Source of the DNA: a virus
IMG/VR virus record: IMGVR_UViG_3300006929_000032
Location: 1-42,811 of that record
Reading direction: 5' to 3' (one strand)
Length of the DNA stretch: 42,811 bases
The first letter of the stretch is position 1, and each line of letters opens with the position of its first letter. The notes beneath the pieces were generated by a model. That model had not been told where the DNA came from, searched no databases, and saw nothing but the letters and a program-made list of their open reading frames with translations. Positions 33,801 to 42,786 of this stretch are shown in pieces. Made by a program: the position numbers and the translations under genes.

Positions 33801-36800
33801 CTGAAGAAATGGATACTGTTGAAAATATAGAATATGATGATGCTACTGTCGCTCAATCTAAAATGGACTTCAGATTATCATCTATATTTGAAAGAAACCT
33901 AGATAAGTTTCTTGAAAAAGATTATCCTGAAACTTTAGAGAGATTTGACAATATAAGTAAAGTTGCAAAAAAAGCTGGAGAAATAGTTGTTTCTGGGGAT
34001 GCAAAAGGTCCTTTTTTAGTCAAAGGAAGTACAACCCGTTCTAGGGAATGGATAGAAGCAATTGAAGAGCAATTAAATAAAAACTTAGGAATTGATAAAG
34101 CTGAAGATAAAAAGACATTGCCAAATCAATTAAAGAGGGATTTAAGGCAATGGTTAGTAATGCAAAACCAATCCTATCCTTTATTTACTGGTTCTTATTA
34201 TGAAGGAGAGGTTGATATTATTACTCCAGAATCTCCATTTAGTAAATCTGGAGCACTCAAACAAGAACAAGGTCCTATAAAAGCAATAGAAGAAGCTTAT
34301 TTGAAGGCTAAAAAAGGTACTTTTGTCCCTGTAGAATCTGAAGTAAAGATTGTAGAAGGAACTTCTAATACTAAAGCGGCCGCAAGAAGAGGTGAGGGTG
34401 TTTATGTAATGCGTCCTAATAAGGGAGATAATATTCCTTTAGTTAATGAAATTAATAATTTTGGTAATCCATGGTCATCTAAAGGGTATCAAGGAACAAT
34501 AAAAGCCAAAGACATTCCTACTTCAATTGCAAATTATAGAGCATGGCTAGAAGGTACAGCATATCAAAATGTAGAGCCTCAGAGAAGGCAATGGATATTA
34601 GACCAAATCGATAAGGGCACTTTAGATAATAAAAATTTACTTTATTTTGCAAAAGGATATAGAAGTCATGCTAATGAATTACAAGACTTTGTTAATGAAA
34701 GAAGAAGTAAAGAAGTTACTCCTGGTAAAGACCCTATAGTAGTTAATTTTACAGATATAACATATAAAGATAGAAATGGAAATATTAGAGATGTTGACTT
34801 GTCTAGGTTAGAACAAGTTATAACTAAAGATATAGCTCCTAAATTCGACAAGTATTCAAATGCCGTTGAAACTGCTAAAACAATGACTAAACTTCATATT
34901 GAGACATTAGTAAAGGAAATGGATAAAAAAGGTTTCCAAATATGGGGAGGTGAAGGCGATAAAGATAAAATCACCTTTGTTAAGTATCACCCTAAATTAG
35001 ATACAGTTAAAATGCCTTCTTTACCTAAAGGATATTATCAATTTGCTAAAGATATGTATGGGATAGATAAAAAGACTAATGATAAAATGACTAAATCTAC
35101 TATAAAATATATAGAAGATTTAAATGATGGAAGACCTATAGATAAAATAGCAGGACAAGAAGGTTTTATTAAAAATTCTGTAGAAGATAATAAAAGAAAT
35201 CCTTTATGGATGTCTAATGGTTGGAGAGGTGATGCAGAATTCTGGAAAGACCCTAGGAATCATGGAGTTAATAATCCTGACTTCTTAGATGCTAATGGTA
35301 ATTTAAAAGCTGCATTTGTAAAAGCTCCAGAAGGTCCAGATAATATATTAAATGCATCAAATTTAGACCTTAAGCAACCATTTGATGGAGGTATAGTAAC
35401 AACTAGGAATACAGGAAAAGTAGCTAGAGCTGATAAAGGAGTCCCAGATTCAGGGCAAGAAAAGTCAATTTTACTTGTTAAAAGTAAAGATGGTACTAAG
35501 GTTCTTAAATATGCTTTACATGATACTACCCCAGAATTATCTAAGATGATGGAGGAATATGTAGACCCTGTAACAAAGGAAAAGGGAATTAATATGCTAG
35601 TTTATAACACTTCTGGAAAACAAATAGGAGATTTTCCTGTAGGTAACTATGAAATCGGAACTGGTAAATTAGAATTAACAGAAGGGGCTAAGATATTTAA
35701 AGTAAGTCCAAATGATTTTAGATATAATACTGGAGTTTATGATGGTCCTCATTCAATAGGGAAAAATGATGCTGGCAAAACTATTGGAACATCTGTTCCT
35801 AAGCAAATGATGATGGCTCCTAATAAAGATATGAATCTTGGAAATCAAGATATTATAAATGATTATGTAGATACATTGTCTGGCAAATCTTTTAGAGGAA
35901 AAGATACTATTAATGAACAAGTATCTAAGTATATTAGTACAAAAGACCCTAAGCTTATTAATGAAATAATGAGAAATTTTGATGATATAGGAATACCTCA
36001 AATTCAAAATATATTAAAAGAACCAGGGGCTGAACCTTTAGCTGAAAAAGTTTTACTTGAGATATTAAAGACTAATAAAACTGCTATAGAATCTCTTAAA
36101 GGGGAAGGTGAAATGAGTGGAAATGAATCAATGGAGGAAGTTAGAGCTTCTATTGATTTTAATGGAACTGCTGATAATATTATAAAACATGCTGCTGCTT
36201 TAAAAAAACCAGCTGTTTCCTTATTATTTGACAAATATCCTAGGCCTTATGTTGAAAGAGCTATTAATAAGTTTATTGCTGAAAGAGTTTTAAAACCTAA
36301 ACTAAAAAACTCTATGAAAGGAAGAATAAGAATTTTCGATAAAGGTTTACAAAAAGACCTTCCTGAAGGATATGATGATGCAATAGCTATGAAGAAACAC
36401 GGAGTTAAGTCTGACGAATTATTCTTTGCAGACCAATATATGAATCCTGAAATGTTCGTTGATTTACCAGGTTTGCCTCGTAAAACAGATTTAAAAACAA
36501 TTTGGAGAGAATATCAAAAAATTAAAGGAAAGAATTTTAATGATTCTAAGAATAAAAAACTTAGAGATAAGTACTTAGAAGTTTTAGATTCACTTAGTAT
36601 AAGAGTTCCCTTAGATGCTTTATCAGGTGCTCAAGGATTAAGATTCGGAGGTTTTACTAAAGTTAAAGGACATGGTATTTTATTACACGGTAGAACTATG
36701 GAAGCTGAAGGTGGTGCTGATGCGGACATTGATAGTACATTTGTTTTCTTTGGTGGTAGGAAAGCAGATGGAACTGGTGAAGGTATGAAGCCAGAATGGA

Positions 36801-39800
36801 TTAAAATGTTCAAGAATCAAAAGAATGAGTTTGTTGAAGGAAAAGAATTAATAGACCCTAAAAAAGCATATAAAAAAGAAATAGTATTAACTAAAGACAA
36901 TATTGCAGAACAAGGAATAGATTACCACGTCTTTGATTGGGCTCATAATACTGATAATAAGTTTCCTTATATGCAATTTACTCCTGCTATGAGGCTTTAT
37001 TCAGGTCAAAAAACTGCTCAAACTAGAAATACTATGGGACCAATTGTGTCAACGACTCAAAATATGAGAGCTGCATGGAGCAGTATTAGGGCAAAAGAAT
37101 CTCAACGTGAAGTAACAGAGTCTGGAACAGTAAATAAAAGTCGTAAATGGGACAAAAAGAAGAATAAATATATATATACAGATTTACCTGAAGATAAACA
37201 ATGGCAGTATAGAGTATCTAGATATGCAAAAGAGCCTTCGAAAGAACAAGTTTGGCTTTCTTCAGCGCTAGTAAGATATACAGCTGACCCAGCAAATGAA
37301 CTTGGTACTATAGATTATCCTCAAATGAAAAAATTATTACAAGATTCTTATTTTACTCCTGCTGAATTAGAAATTTTTAATAAAAAAACTGAAGTTTGGG
37401 AACCTGCTGATAAAAAGAAATTTAATTGGTTTTTACAACTCCAACCTATTTGGAAAGAAAAAATGACAAAGGATTATCAGCAAGAAAGTAGATACGATTT
37501 AATAGATGGTATTAATAGAGCTTTCTTTGGTTATGATTATAATCTTAATAAAAACTTTACATATGAACAAAAGCAAGAAATGATAAAAAACTTAGAAAAC
37601 TTAAGTGATGCTGAATTATCAACTGCTTTACCTAAGGTTGGGCATATGCTTAAAGATGTCGATATGCGTGTTTCTATTTATGACAAGATAAATGAGCAAG
37701 CCTATAATAAAATGATGGAAAAGCAAAAAATAATTGGCAAGTCTCTTAGTAAAAATACTGAATATAAGAAATTACTAGATAGAACTATTTTATATAGACC
37801 ACAAAGTAAGTATATTAAGTTTGCTTTTGATATGGATTTAAGGAATCCTTTTAAGCGTGAACAATATTCTGAAAATATACCAGAATTTTTAAAAGAACTA
37901 GAAAAGCCTAGAGCAGGATTCAAAACAGGTATAAAAAATGATGGTAAACAATTTCCTAAAATAACTATAGAAGATACTCCACGAGAAGCATTAGCTAAAA
38001 TTAAAGTGTTAGAAGAAGTTACTAAAGATTATTTGTCTAATAGTGTAGATGAAATAGCTTCATTAAATACAAGCTTAGAAGTATACTCTGAAGCTATTAA
38101 AAATAATCAAAAAATATCTGATGCTGAGATGGCAAAAATAGCTGAAAGAATGGAGCTTGATAAAGCTCAGGCAGCAATGCAATATAAAAAAAGAAAAGCG
38201 TCTGTTTATGAAACTGATATTGATAATGTGAATTTAAGTAGACTGGATGAATCTGCTCAAGAACTTTATAAAATATGGTATCCTGATGTATTTAAGGCAA
38301 AGCCTACTAAATTGCTAGACCAAACAAGACATGATGCTTCAATAGCTAAATTTAAAGAAGGTTTATCTTCTGACTATGCTAGAGATTATTATGATTTAAG
38401 ATTACTTGGCTCATTAAGAAGTAAAAAAGCTGTTGATAAAATAAATCAATATTTACAAAGTGGTAATAAAACTAAATTAATTAGAGATGTAGTTTATGCA
38501 TTAAAGAGAGACGGTACTAAAAGTAATACAACTAAAGTAGCTTATGATTCTAGGGCAGTAAATTCAAAAAATATTAAAAGATTTTTAGCAGAAAAGAATA
38601 AATTATTTACAGGTATGCAACAAAAAGATTCTAAGAAAGCTAAAACAATAGTTGAAAATCTTAAAAAGACTAAAGAATTTGAAGTAATTCAAAACGATTT
38701 AGATATAAGACTTGTAGGAGAAAAGAAAATAGAGGTAACAGGATTTGACAATCTTAAGAAATCTGACCTCGACACAAAGCAAAAAGCGATTGTACTTGAG
38801 ACCTTTAATTGGCTTAAAAATGAACCAGCTTTTGATAAAACTAAGCTTAATGAAACTATTATGGGTATATATCAAAGAATAAATCCTGAAGGTATGTCAA
38901 AAACATTAGACCAATTAACTATAAGAGATTTTGAATTAATTGACAATTATTTTAAGTTTATAAAAGGTGGTAACTTTCATCAAAGACTAGAAGATGCAAT
39001 GAAAAAATATGATAATGCAATACAAGGAGCTTCTTTAAAAGCAAGACATCAAATGCAATTTGTTAAAATGGTTAATCAAGAAATGATGAGAGAGCATATG
39101 ATATTTTTACCTGCATCAGGATTTTTTAAAACTATAGGAGCAGGTACTGGTAAGTTTACTACTGTTCAAAAACCTACATTTTATGGAGAAGTTTTACAAA
39201 ATTGGATAGGTAGGGCTCAAAGTTTATCTGAAGGTAAAATTGCTGAACTAAATAATAGATATGTTCAAGATTTAAGATTTTTAGACCAATTAGAAAAACA
39301 AGGACTGCAGCCTTTAGATATATATCAATTAGCTATGTCTAGATGGGAATTACAAACTCCAGATAGAAGAAACTTAGCGAAAGATTGGTATCAAGAAAAT
39401 TGGGATTATTTGGCAAAGAAAAATGATTGGAATAAAATTAAAGATAGTAAATATATTGTAGATTTTGGTGATGGTAAAGGAAGGAAAACTGTTACTGGAA
39501 TGGATATACTTAATGTTTTACAAGAAAGACATAAAGCAAATTATGATTTTTTTAGTGAAATACAAACAGGAAAACTTGATAAAAATGGAGAAAATATAGC
39601 TTTAAAAAAATATACTTATGGTTATTGGTTAGGTGATAAAACACAGCCTAAACTTGATTGGAAAGCTTTTAGAGATGATGTTATAGATGCTTATAATAAT
39701 AATGCAACTATAAACTTAGATATTGGTGCTGATGGAATGCGACATATGATGAAATCTTTTGTTGCAGAAACAATGCCAGTTTCTGAATACTCAAAAACAT

Positions 39801-41893
39801 TTTATGAAAAAGGAAAAACAATTACTAAAAAAATATCAAGAAAGGATTATTTAGCTCTTCCTAAAAAAGAAAAAAAAGGTTGGAAATCAGATAAAGATAT
39901 TAATTATAAAAGGTTAGAAAAGATTAAGATATTTAATACAGGAGTAAGAAAAGGATATTTTCCTCATTATTTTAATACTTTAAGTAAAGTTGTAAAAGGT
40001 AAAACAGCAGAATTAGAAATTTTAAGAAAAAAGTATAAAGACAAACAAATCACAGAAGAATCTTATATACAAGAATGGACTAAGTTAGAGGAGAAATATT
40101 CTAAATTACAAGGCGATATGGATTTTTCCGATGTAGACATGACAGATGCATTAGATGCTATGATATTTCCACAAGTTAAGAAACTTTTGTCAAAACGAGA
40201 ATTAGAAAGAAGAGATACAGCTCACTTACCTTCTATAAATCAAAGAGTGGGGCATCAATTCGCTAGAGAAGAGCATAATCCTGGATGGATTATAGACCCT
40301 GCTGTAAATGCTACTTATATAAGCAATACTGTTAATAACTTTTATAGGCAAGTAAGTAATTTTATGTCTAGAGTTACATTAAAAGAAATGCAAGACCATA
40401 TGTATGATAAATGGGTTCATAAAGCTAAAAATAAAAAAGATAAAGCAGATGGCAAGGAATTAGCTGATAATTGGTTAACATTTTGGCATCAATACGCTAG
40501 AGAAGCTCAAGGTTTACCTAGTGTTGTAACAACTAAAATGTGGAATAATCCTAAATTGCATTATAGCGATACTCCAGCAGGTTGGTTTGCTGATAACATA
40601 GTATCTGACCAAGTTAATAAAATTGGAGAGAAATTAGGACTTGGTGATAAAGATTTACCTGCTGAATTAAGAGGGACAAAAGCTATTAATATGCAAGAAT
40701 GGTCTAAATTAGAAGCCAAATTTCAATTAGGAACTCTATTAACTCATCCTAAAACTCCTATTAATAATATATTTGGTGGAACTTTACATACATATCAATC
40801 TGTAGGAGGTGCAGCTTTAAGAAAAGCAAGAGATTATACTTACTTACAAACAATTAATCCTAATTGGAAAACAGCTAAAGATGTCTATGAATCTATGGAT
40901 AAATTTGGAATACAAGTTGAACTATTAAAACATGAGTATGGATTTGACAAAAATTTTCAACCTAATAGTGAAAGAGGTAGAAAAAACAAAGCTTTTATAG
41001 ATGAATTATCTAGTAAAGTAAAAGGGGATAAAGAATTACCTAATGAAGTTTTAGTAGATGTTGCTAAGAAACATGGTGTTATTGATAAAATTATGAATGT
41101 AGCTGGTAAATATATGTCTGTTCCAGAAAGAATGCTTAGAAAAGATGCATTTGTATCTCATTATATTAAAGCTTGGGAAAGATTTGGAGGAGCTATTGAG
41201 AATCCAGAACATCCATTTTTAATAGAAATAGGTAAGAAAGGTGTTAAGGCTACACAGTTTTTATATTCTGCTCCTTATAGGCCTGGATTTTCTCGTTCTG
41301 GTTTAGGTAAAGTAATGTCGAGATTTCAAGTATGGGCTTGGAATGCTGTTAGATTTAGAAATGATGTCAGGAAAGCTGCAAAATTATATGGATATAGGCC
41401 TAATACAGAGGCTATGAAAAAATTTGAAAGAATGATGACAGCTGATATGATGGTTTTAGCTTTAGGTTCTTTATTTATGTACTCACTATTTGGACAAGCA
41501 ATCCCTGCTCCATATAATTGGTTGCAAGATACTGCTGAATGGGTATTTGGTGATGAAGAAGAAAGAAATAGAGCATTTTTTGGACAATATCCCGGACATC
41601 TTGCTCCTCTTCAGATGATAACTCCTCCTATTGCTAGAATCCCTATTTCTATTATAAGGGAATTTGCTGAGGATGATTATACTAGGTTAGCTGATTATTA
41701 TGTATATACTATGTTTCCTTTTGGAAGACAAATAAGAGATTGGGTGCAACCTGATAAAAATATAATTGAAAACCCAATGAGAGCTCCTGAGAAATTACTT
41801 GGACTACCATTAACTGGAATGGCTAAACTATCTAAGAAACTAAAAAAAGAACCTAAGTATAAATCTTCTGTACCAGGTTTAAGTATGTATTAA
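30830..41893 (+). CDS. Giant multidomain virion protein, 3687 aa
   Basis: A polyvalent-type internal protein, presumably ejected with the DNA. The N-terminal ~250 residues are Gly/Ala-rich helices (IADAITQAGVGFIQGFTTL). Residues 1188-1287 match DUF4326 in layout (GVYVMRP, NNFGNPW, ANYRAWLEG, ending SHANELQDFVN). Around 1915-1980, RVPLDALSGAQGLRF...GHGILLHGRTM...GGADADIDSTFVFF places D1964, D1966 and D1968 in a DxDxD triad like NADFDGD of RNA polymerase beta-prime. The C-terminal region (about 3300-3687) has a conserved-looking helical domain and a membrane segment (near 3538-3556). The RNA polymerase idea is inference; the giant ejection-type protein is well supported. Confidence 0.8.
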   Translation: MAEQQWSPNLSYKQTRELINRYNKNPRGFGGDSINALRQHAHYHNIPFYEGDFSIADAITQAGVGFIQGFTTLDIGKKHPDNEWEAVARSLGHLIGFAPGILSGPLGWLGKIGKINSLQAASHMLKGARGIPLKIAEDILQPRAAKLATKALKSSYLKRTDAFDTFSKYLLHPSKGGALRDVASGAFKLGAASGISSWQGGVDEMMRSFGSGAFYGGAFTSIGNLIGKNVKGQRPYKFSVESEKAEKFARTLSGSLLMGLPASIRGATTPELIYEYLMGAYFGGKEKPWTTKRAAKELTRGIKEARENPDAQFERTLDPEMFTRWPDIPQEVRVELREMAAKHVLQRPHQAGMPGYELAERLGLKPGDKIGKKPKKPEGEKDGIEYLKEELGVKELTIKEKKEILEKKYQEELPGELDKEVVDMIKELEDAGVPGTANSLMHTYSQLVPRISDPIAESLAQRIRDRYTPQQLDLIMKHGKRLDKIRSEALRELSPEQAAKLKDKQLLSDYERSILTDIPKLYEFLMRRGKKEDAADVIEKSKGRDRARLFAQYKAGGISKKEYDKKYKEIIEFYDNIVKQRPEKQDNTFEVEHIKTKKKTVLDIDKAYEETRDEWLAKNPGKTEEDYLGVVALTYNRITYLHKDMTKKEAKEQGYSEKERLQFNEGLADNREIYHKWCDNNVVRLINHIKKLSNQGLSWKEILNDTSLGKKGERFGRHLYFIMQRIGAAKKSGTPEGALHAEKNIYDVINKAKAKDRPPIKKIKVKPSTPEGKIEKSRRDTFILTSSQKGIEAVVSQESHKAGLTEVQPLFKGQIENTKTSSTDQIILFPETMVLGNRKIADAVEVLNNRVEETGYGNKIDVSKYSENYLNSLRRDAARIDYAEKVIIIDPLNGHVTETKGLSRIQTQMAIDNPNVKEIYAFDSKIGGWHKYNFKTNKFDQTSEVPELARRTAFFGTIDPNTKEVGQIENIFKKHASKGFKDEMLAKTEKTEEMDTVENIEYDDATVAQSKMDFRLSSIFERNLDKFLEKDYPETLERFDNISKVAKKAGEIVVSGDAKGPFLVKGSTTRSREWIEAIEEQLNKNLGIDKAEDKKTLPNQLKRDLRQWLVMQNQSYPLFTGSYYEGEVDIITPESPFSKSGALKQEQGPIKAIEEAYLKAKKGTFVPVESEVKIVEGTSNTKAAARRGEGVYVMRPNKGDNIPLVNEINNFGNPWSSKGYQGTIKAKDIPTSIANYRAWLEGTAYQNVEPQRRQWILDQIDKGTLDNKNLLYFAKGYRSHANELQDFVNERRSKEVTPGKDPIVVNFTDITYKDRNGNIRDVDLSRLEQVITKDIAPKFDKYSNAVETAKTMTKLHIETLVKEMDKKGFQIWGGEGDKDKITFVKYHPKLDTVKMPSLPKGYYQFAKDMYGIDKKTNDKMTKSTIKYIEDLNDGRPIDKIAGQEGFIKNSVEDNKRNPLWMSNGWRGDAEFWKDPRNHGVNNPDFLDANGNLKAAFVKAPEGPDNILNASNLDLKQPFDGGIVTTRNTGKVARADKGVPDSGQEKSILLVKSKDGTKVLKYALHDTTPELSKMMEEYVDPVTKEKGINMLVYNTSGKQIGDFPVGNYEIGTGKLELTEGAKIFKVSPNDFRYNTGVYDGPHSIGKNDAGKTIGTSVPKQMMMAPNKDMNLGNQDIINDYVDTLSGKSFRGKDTINEQVSKYISTKDPKLINEIMRNFDDIGIPQIQNILKEPGAEPLAEKVLLEILKTNKTAIESLKGEGEMSGNESMEEVRASIDFNGTADNIIKHAAALKKPAVSLLFDKYPRPYVERAINKFIAERVLKPKLKNSMKGRIRIFDKGLQKDLPEGYDDAIAMKKHGVKSDELFFADQYMNPEMFVDLPGLPRKTDLKTIWREYQKIKGKNFNDSKNKKLRDKYLEVLDSLSIRVPLDALSGAQGLRFGGFTKVKGHGILLHGRTMEAEGGADADIDSTFVFFGGRKADGTGEGMKPEWIKMFKNQKNEFVEGKELIDPKKAYKKEIVLTKDNIAEQGIDYHVFDWAHNTDNKFPYMQFTPAMRLYSGQKTAQTRNTMGPIVSTTQNMRAAWSSIRAKESQREVTESGTVNKSRKWDKKKNKYIYTDLPEDKQWQYRVSRYAKEPSKEQVWLSSALVRYTADPANELGTIDYPQMKKLLQDSYFTPAELEIFNKKTEVWEPADKKKFNWFLQLQPIWKEKMTKDYQQESRYDLIDGINRAFFGYDYNLNKNFTYEQKQEMIKNLENLSDAELSTALPKVGHMLKDVDMRVSIYDKINEQAYNKMMEKQKIIGKSLSKNTEYKKLLDRTILYRPQSKYIKFAFDMDLRNPFKREQYSENIPEFLKELEKPRAGFKTGIKNDGKQFPKITIEDTPREALAKIKVLEEVTKDYLSNSVDEIASLNTSLEVYSEAIKNNQKISDAEMAKIAERMELDKAQAAMQYKKRKASVYETDIDNVNLSRLDESAQELYKIWYPDVFKAKPTKLLDQTRHDASIAKFKEGLSSDYARDYYDLRLLGSLRSKKAVDKINQYLQSGNKTKLIRDVVYALKRDGTKSNTTKVAYDSRAVNSKNIKRFLAEKNKLFTGMQQKDSKKAKTIVENLKKTKEFEVIQNDLDIRLVGEKKIEVTGFDNLKKSDLDTKQKAIVLETFNWLKNEPAFDKTKLNETIMGIYQRINPEGMSKTLDQLTIRDFELIDNYFKFIKGGNFHQRLEDAMKKYDNAIQGASLKARHQMQFVKMVNQEMMREHMIFLPASGFFKTIGAGTGKFTTVQKPTFYGEVLQNWIGRAQSLSEGKIAELNNRYVQDLRFLDQLEKQGLQPLDIYQLAMSRWELQTPDRRNLAKDWYQENWDYLAKKNDWNKIKDSKYIVDFGDGKGRKTVTGMDILNVLQERHKANYDFFSEIQTGKLDKNGENIALKKYTYGYWLGDKTQPKLDWKAFRDDVIDAYNNNATINLDIGADGMRHMMKSFVAETMPVSEYSKTFYEKGKTITKKISRKDYLALPKKEKKGWKSDKDINYKRLEKIKIFNTGVRKGYFPHYFNTLSKVVKGKTAELEILRKKYKDKQITEESYIQEWTKLEEKYSKLQGDMDFSDVDMTDALDAMIFPQVKKLLSKRELERRDTAHLPSINQRVGHQFAREEHNPGWIIDPAVNATYISNTVNNFYRQVSNFMSRVTLKEMQDHMYDKWVHKAKNKKDKADGKELADNWLTFWHQYAREAQGLPSVVTTKMWNNPKLHYSDTPAGWFADNIVSDQVNKIGEKLGLGDKDLPAELRGTKAINMQEWSKLEAKFQLGTLLTHPKTPINNIFGGTLHTYQSVGGAALRKARDYTYLQTINPNWKTAKDVYESMDKFGIQVELLKHEYGFDKNFQPNSERGRKNKAFIDELSSKVKGDKELPNEVLVDVAKKHGVIDKIMNVAGKYMSVPERMLRKDAFVSHYIKAWERFGGAIENPEHPFLIEIGKKGVKATQFLYSAPYRPGFSRSGLGKVMSRFQVWAWNAVRFRNDVRKAAKLYGYRPNTEAMKKFERMMTADMMVLALGSLFMYSLFGQAIPAPYNWLQDTAEWVFGDEEERNRAFFGQYPGHLAPLQMITPPIARIPISIIREFAEDDYTRLADYYVYTMFPFGRQIRDWVQPDKNIIENPMRAPEKLLGLPLTGMAKLSKKLKKEPKYKSSVPGLSMY

Positions 41894-42078
41894 CTTTCTT
41901 TGATTCTTGTCTCTAAAATATCGAACGGATTTACAGTATAATCATAGCTGCATTCTATATGCACTACAACAGATTCATCTTCAAAGAAAATTCCATCTGC
42001 ATCTATAAATCCTCTTGATGCTTTATATATAGGTGCTGAAGGCCCTATTAACTCTTTACATTTAGGACATTTTATCAT
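41890..42078 (-). CDS. Small zinc-ribbon-like protein, 62 aa
   Basis: Starts MIKCPKCKELIGPSAPIYK, with CPKC and a later HIEC (V-V-H-I-E-C-S), so a CxxC...HxxC zinc site is likely. Its stop codon overlaps the stop of the giant plus-strand gene (shared bases 41890-41893), and its 5' end overlaps the 103-aa gene by 17 nt. It is the last gene of the right minus cluster. Nucleic-acid binding is possible. Confidence 0.65.
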   Translation of the reverse strand: MIKCPKCKELIGPSAPIYKASRGFIDADGIFFEDESVVVHIECSYDYTVNPFDILETRIKES

Positions 42079-42373
42079 TTTCTATCATCCCCCATAATAA
42101 GCATAAGTATACTATTACATCTGTTATTCGGCCTCTTACGTCTTCTCTTTGAGACTGATGACCATTGACAAACGAAGTTATGCCGTCTATATGCTTTAAT
42201 AAGTACACCATTAATACTTTTTCCTTACTGGTGCCTATATGCTCCGCTACTCGCTCGAAGTTAGCGAATGCATTATTCTGCTTTCTCGCGTACTCCTTCT
42301 GCCCCGCTTCCCTCGTCTCCTGTATCTCCTTGAAGATTTGGTTTATCAGTTGTTTCATTTTTTGTTGCGTCAT
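42062..42373 (-). CDS. Hypothetical helical protein, 103 aa (MazG/DUF1599-like?)
   Basis: All-helical and charged: KEYARKQNNAFANFERVAEH, then LMVYLLKHIDGI, then QREDVRGRITDVIVYLCLLW. I recall closely similar hypothetical proteins in marine phages. The spacing of acidic and His residues over four helices loosely resembles the MazG or DUF1599 (nucleotide-modification-associated) all-alpha fold, but that is a guess. AAGGAAAGAA precedes the ATG. It overlaps the 97-aa gene by 101 nt in another frame. Confidence 0.65.
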   Translation of the reverse strand: MTQQKMKQLINQIFKEIQETREAGQKEYARKQNNAFANFERVAEHIGTSKEKVLMVYLLKHIDGITSFVNGHQSQREDVRGRITDVIVYLCLLWGMIENDKMS

Positions 42374-42566
42374 TTCTTTCCTTAACTTTCTTTTCTAAAA
42401 AGGCATTAAATTCCTTTAAATCGCCTTTCATTTTCATATATAAACCTAGTATATTATCTAAGTCTGTTACTATTCTATAAACATCATTAACTTTTGTGTT
42501 AATTTCTATTATAGCGCTAGCCATTTCTTTGGCTGTCGGTTTTTTTCTAACTTTATTCTTTGCCAT
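42273..42566 (-). CDS. Hypothetical coiled-coil protein, 97 aa
   Basis: A basic start (MAKNKVRKKPTAKEMASAII) is followed by a helical segment (VYRIVTDLDNILGLYMK) and a disordered Glu/Gly/Asp-rich tail (NLQGDTGDEGSGAEGVREKAE). The tail is encoded in the 101-nt overlap with the 103-aa gene, so its composition is constrained by the other frame. Its ATG overlaps the previous gene by 14 nt. Confidence 0.6.
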   Translation of the reverse strand: MAKNKVRKKPTAKEMASAIIEINTKVNDVYRIVTDLDNILGLYMKMKGDLKEFNAFLEKKVKERNDATKNETTDKPNLQGDTGDEGSGAEGVREKAE

Positions 42567-42786
42567 CTAAAGACCTTTCTTTCATTTTTTTTCTAAAATT
42601 CTTATTTCCATATACTTCTTTATAAACGCACTGACGACACACAGGATTGAGTGTGGGAGGCATATATGTAGGGACATATTGTTGATGCCTAAACCTATAT
42701 ATCGCAGTACGTTTATTTCCTCCACAGACCTTGCAGAGCCCATGACTACTCTCAGCTATTAACTGAACAAGTCTTGGCTTTGCCAT
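42553..42786 (-). CDS. Small zinc-finger-like protein, 77 aa (start may be further upstream)
   Basis: LCKVCGGNKR and VCRQCVYKE make two CxxC pairs about 35 residues apart, a zinc-binding arrangement in a basic protein (KNFRKKMKERS). The ATG at 42786 lacks a ribosome site and its frame is open to the window edge (K T R N S E I N upstream). If the ends join, translation would begin at position 17 with a strong ribosome site, giving about 91 residues. A regulatory or DNA/RNA-binding role is plausible. Confidence 0.7.
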   Translation of the reverse strand: MAKPRLVQLIAESSHGLCKVCGGNKRTAIYRFRHQQYVPTYMPPTLNPVCRQCVYKEVYGNKNFRKKMKERSLDGKE

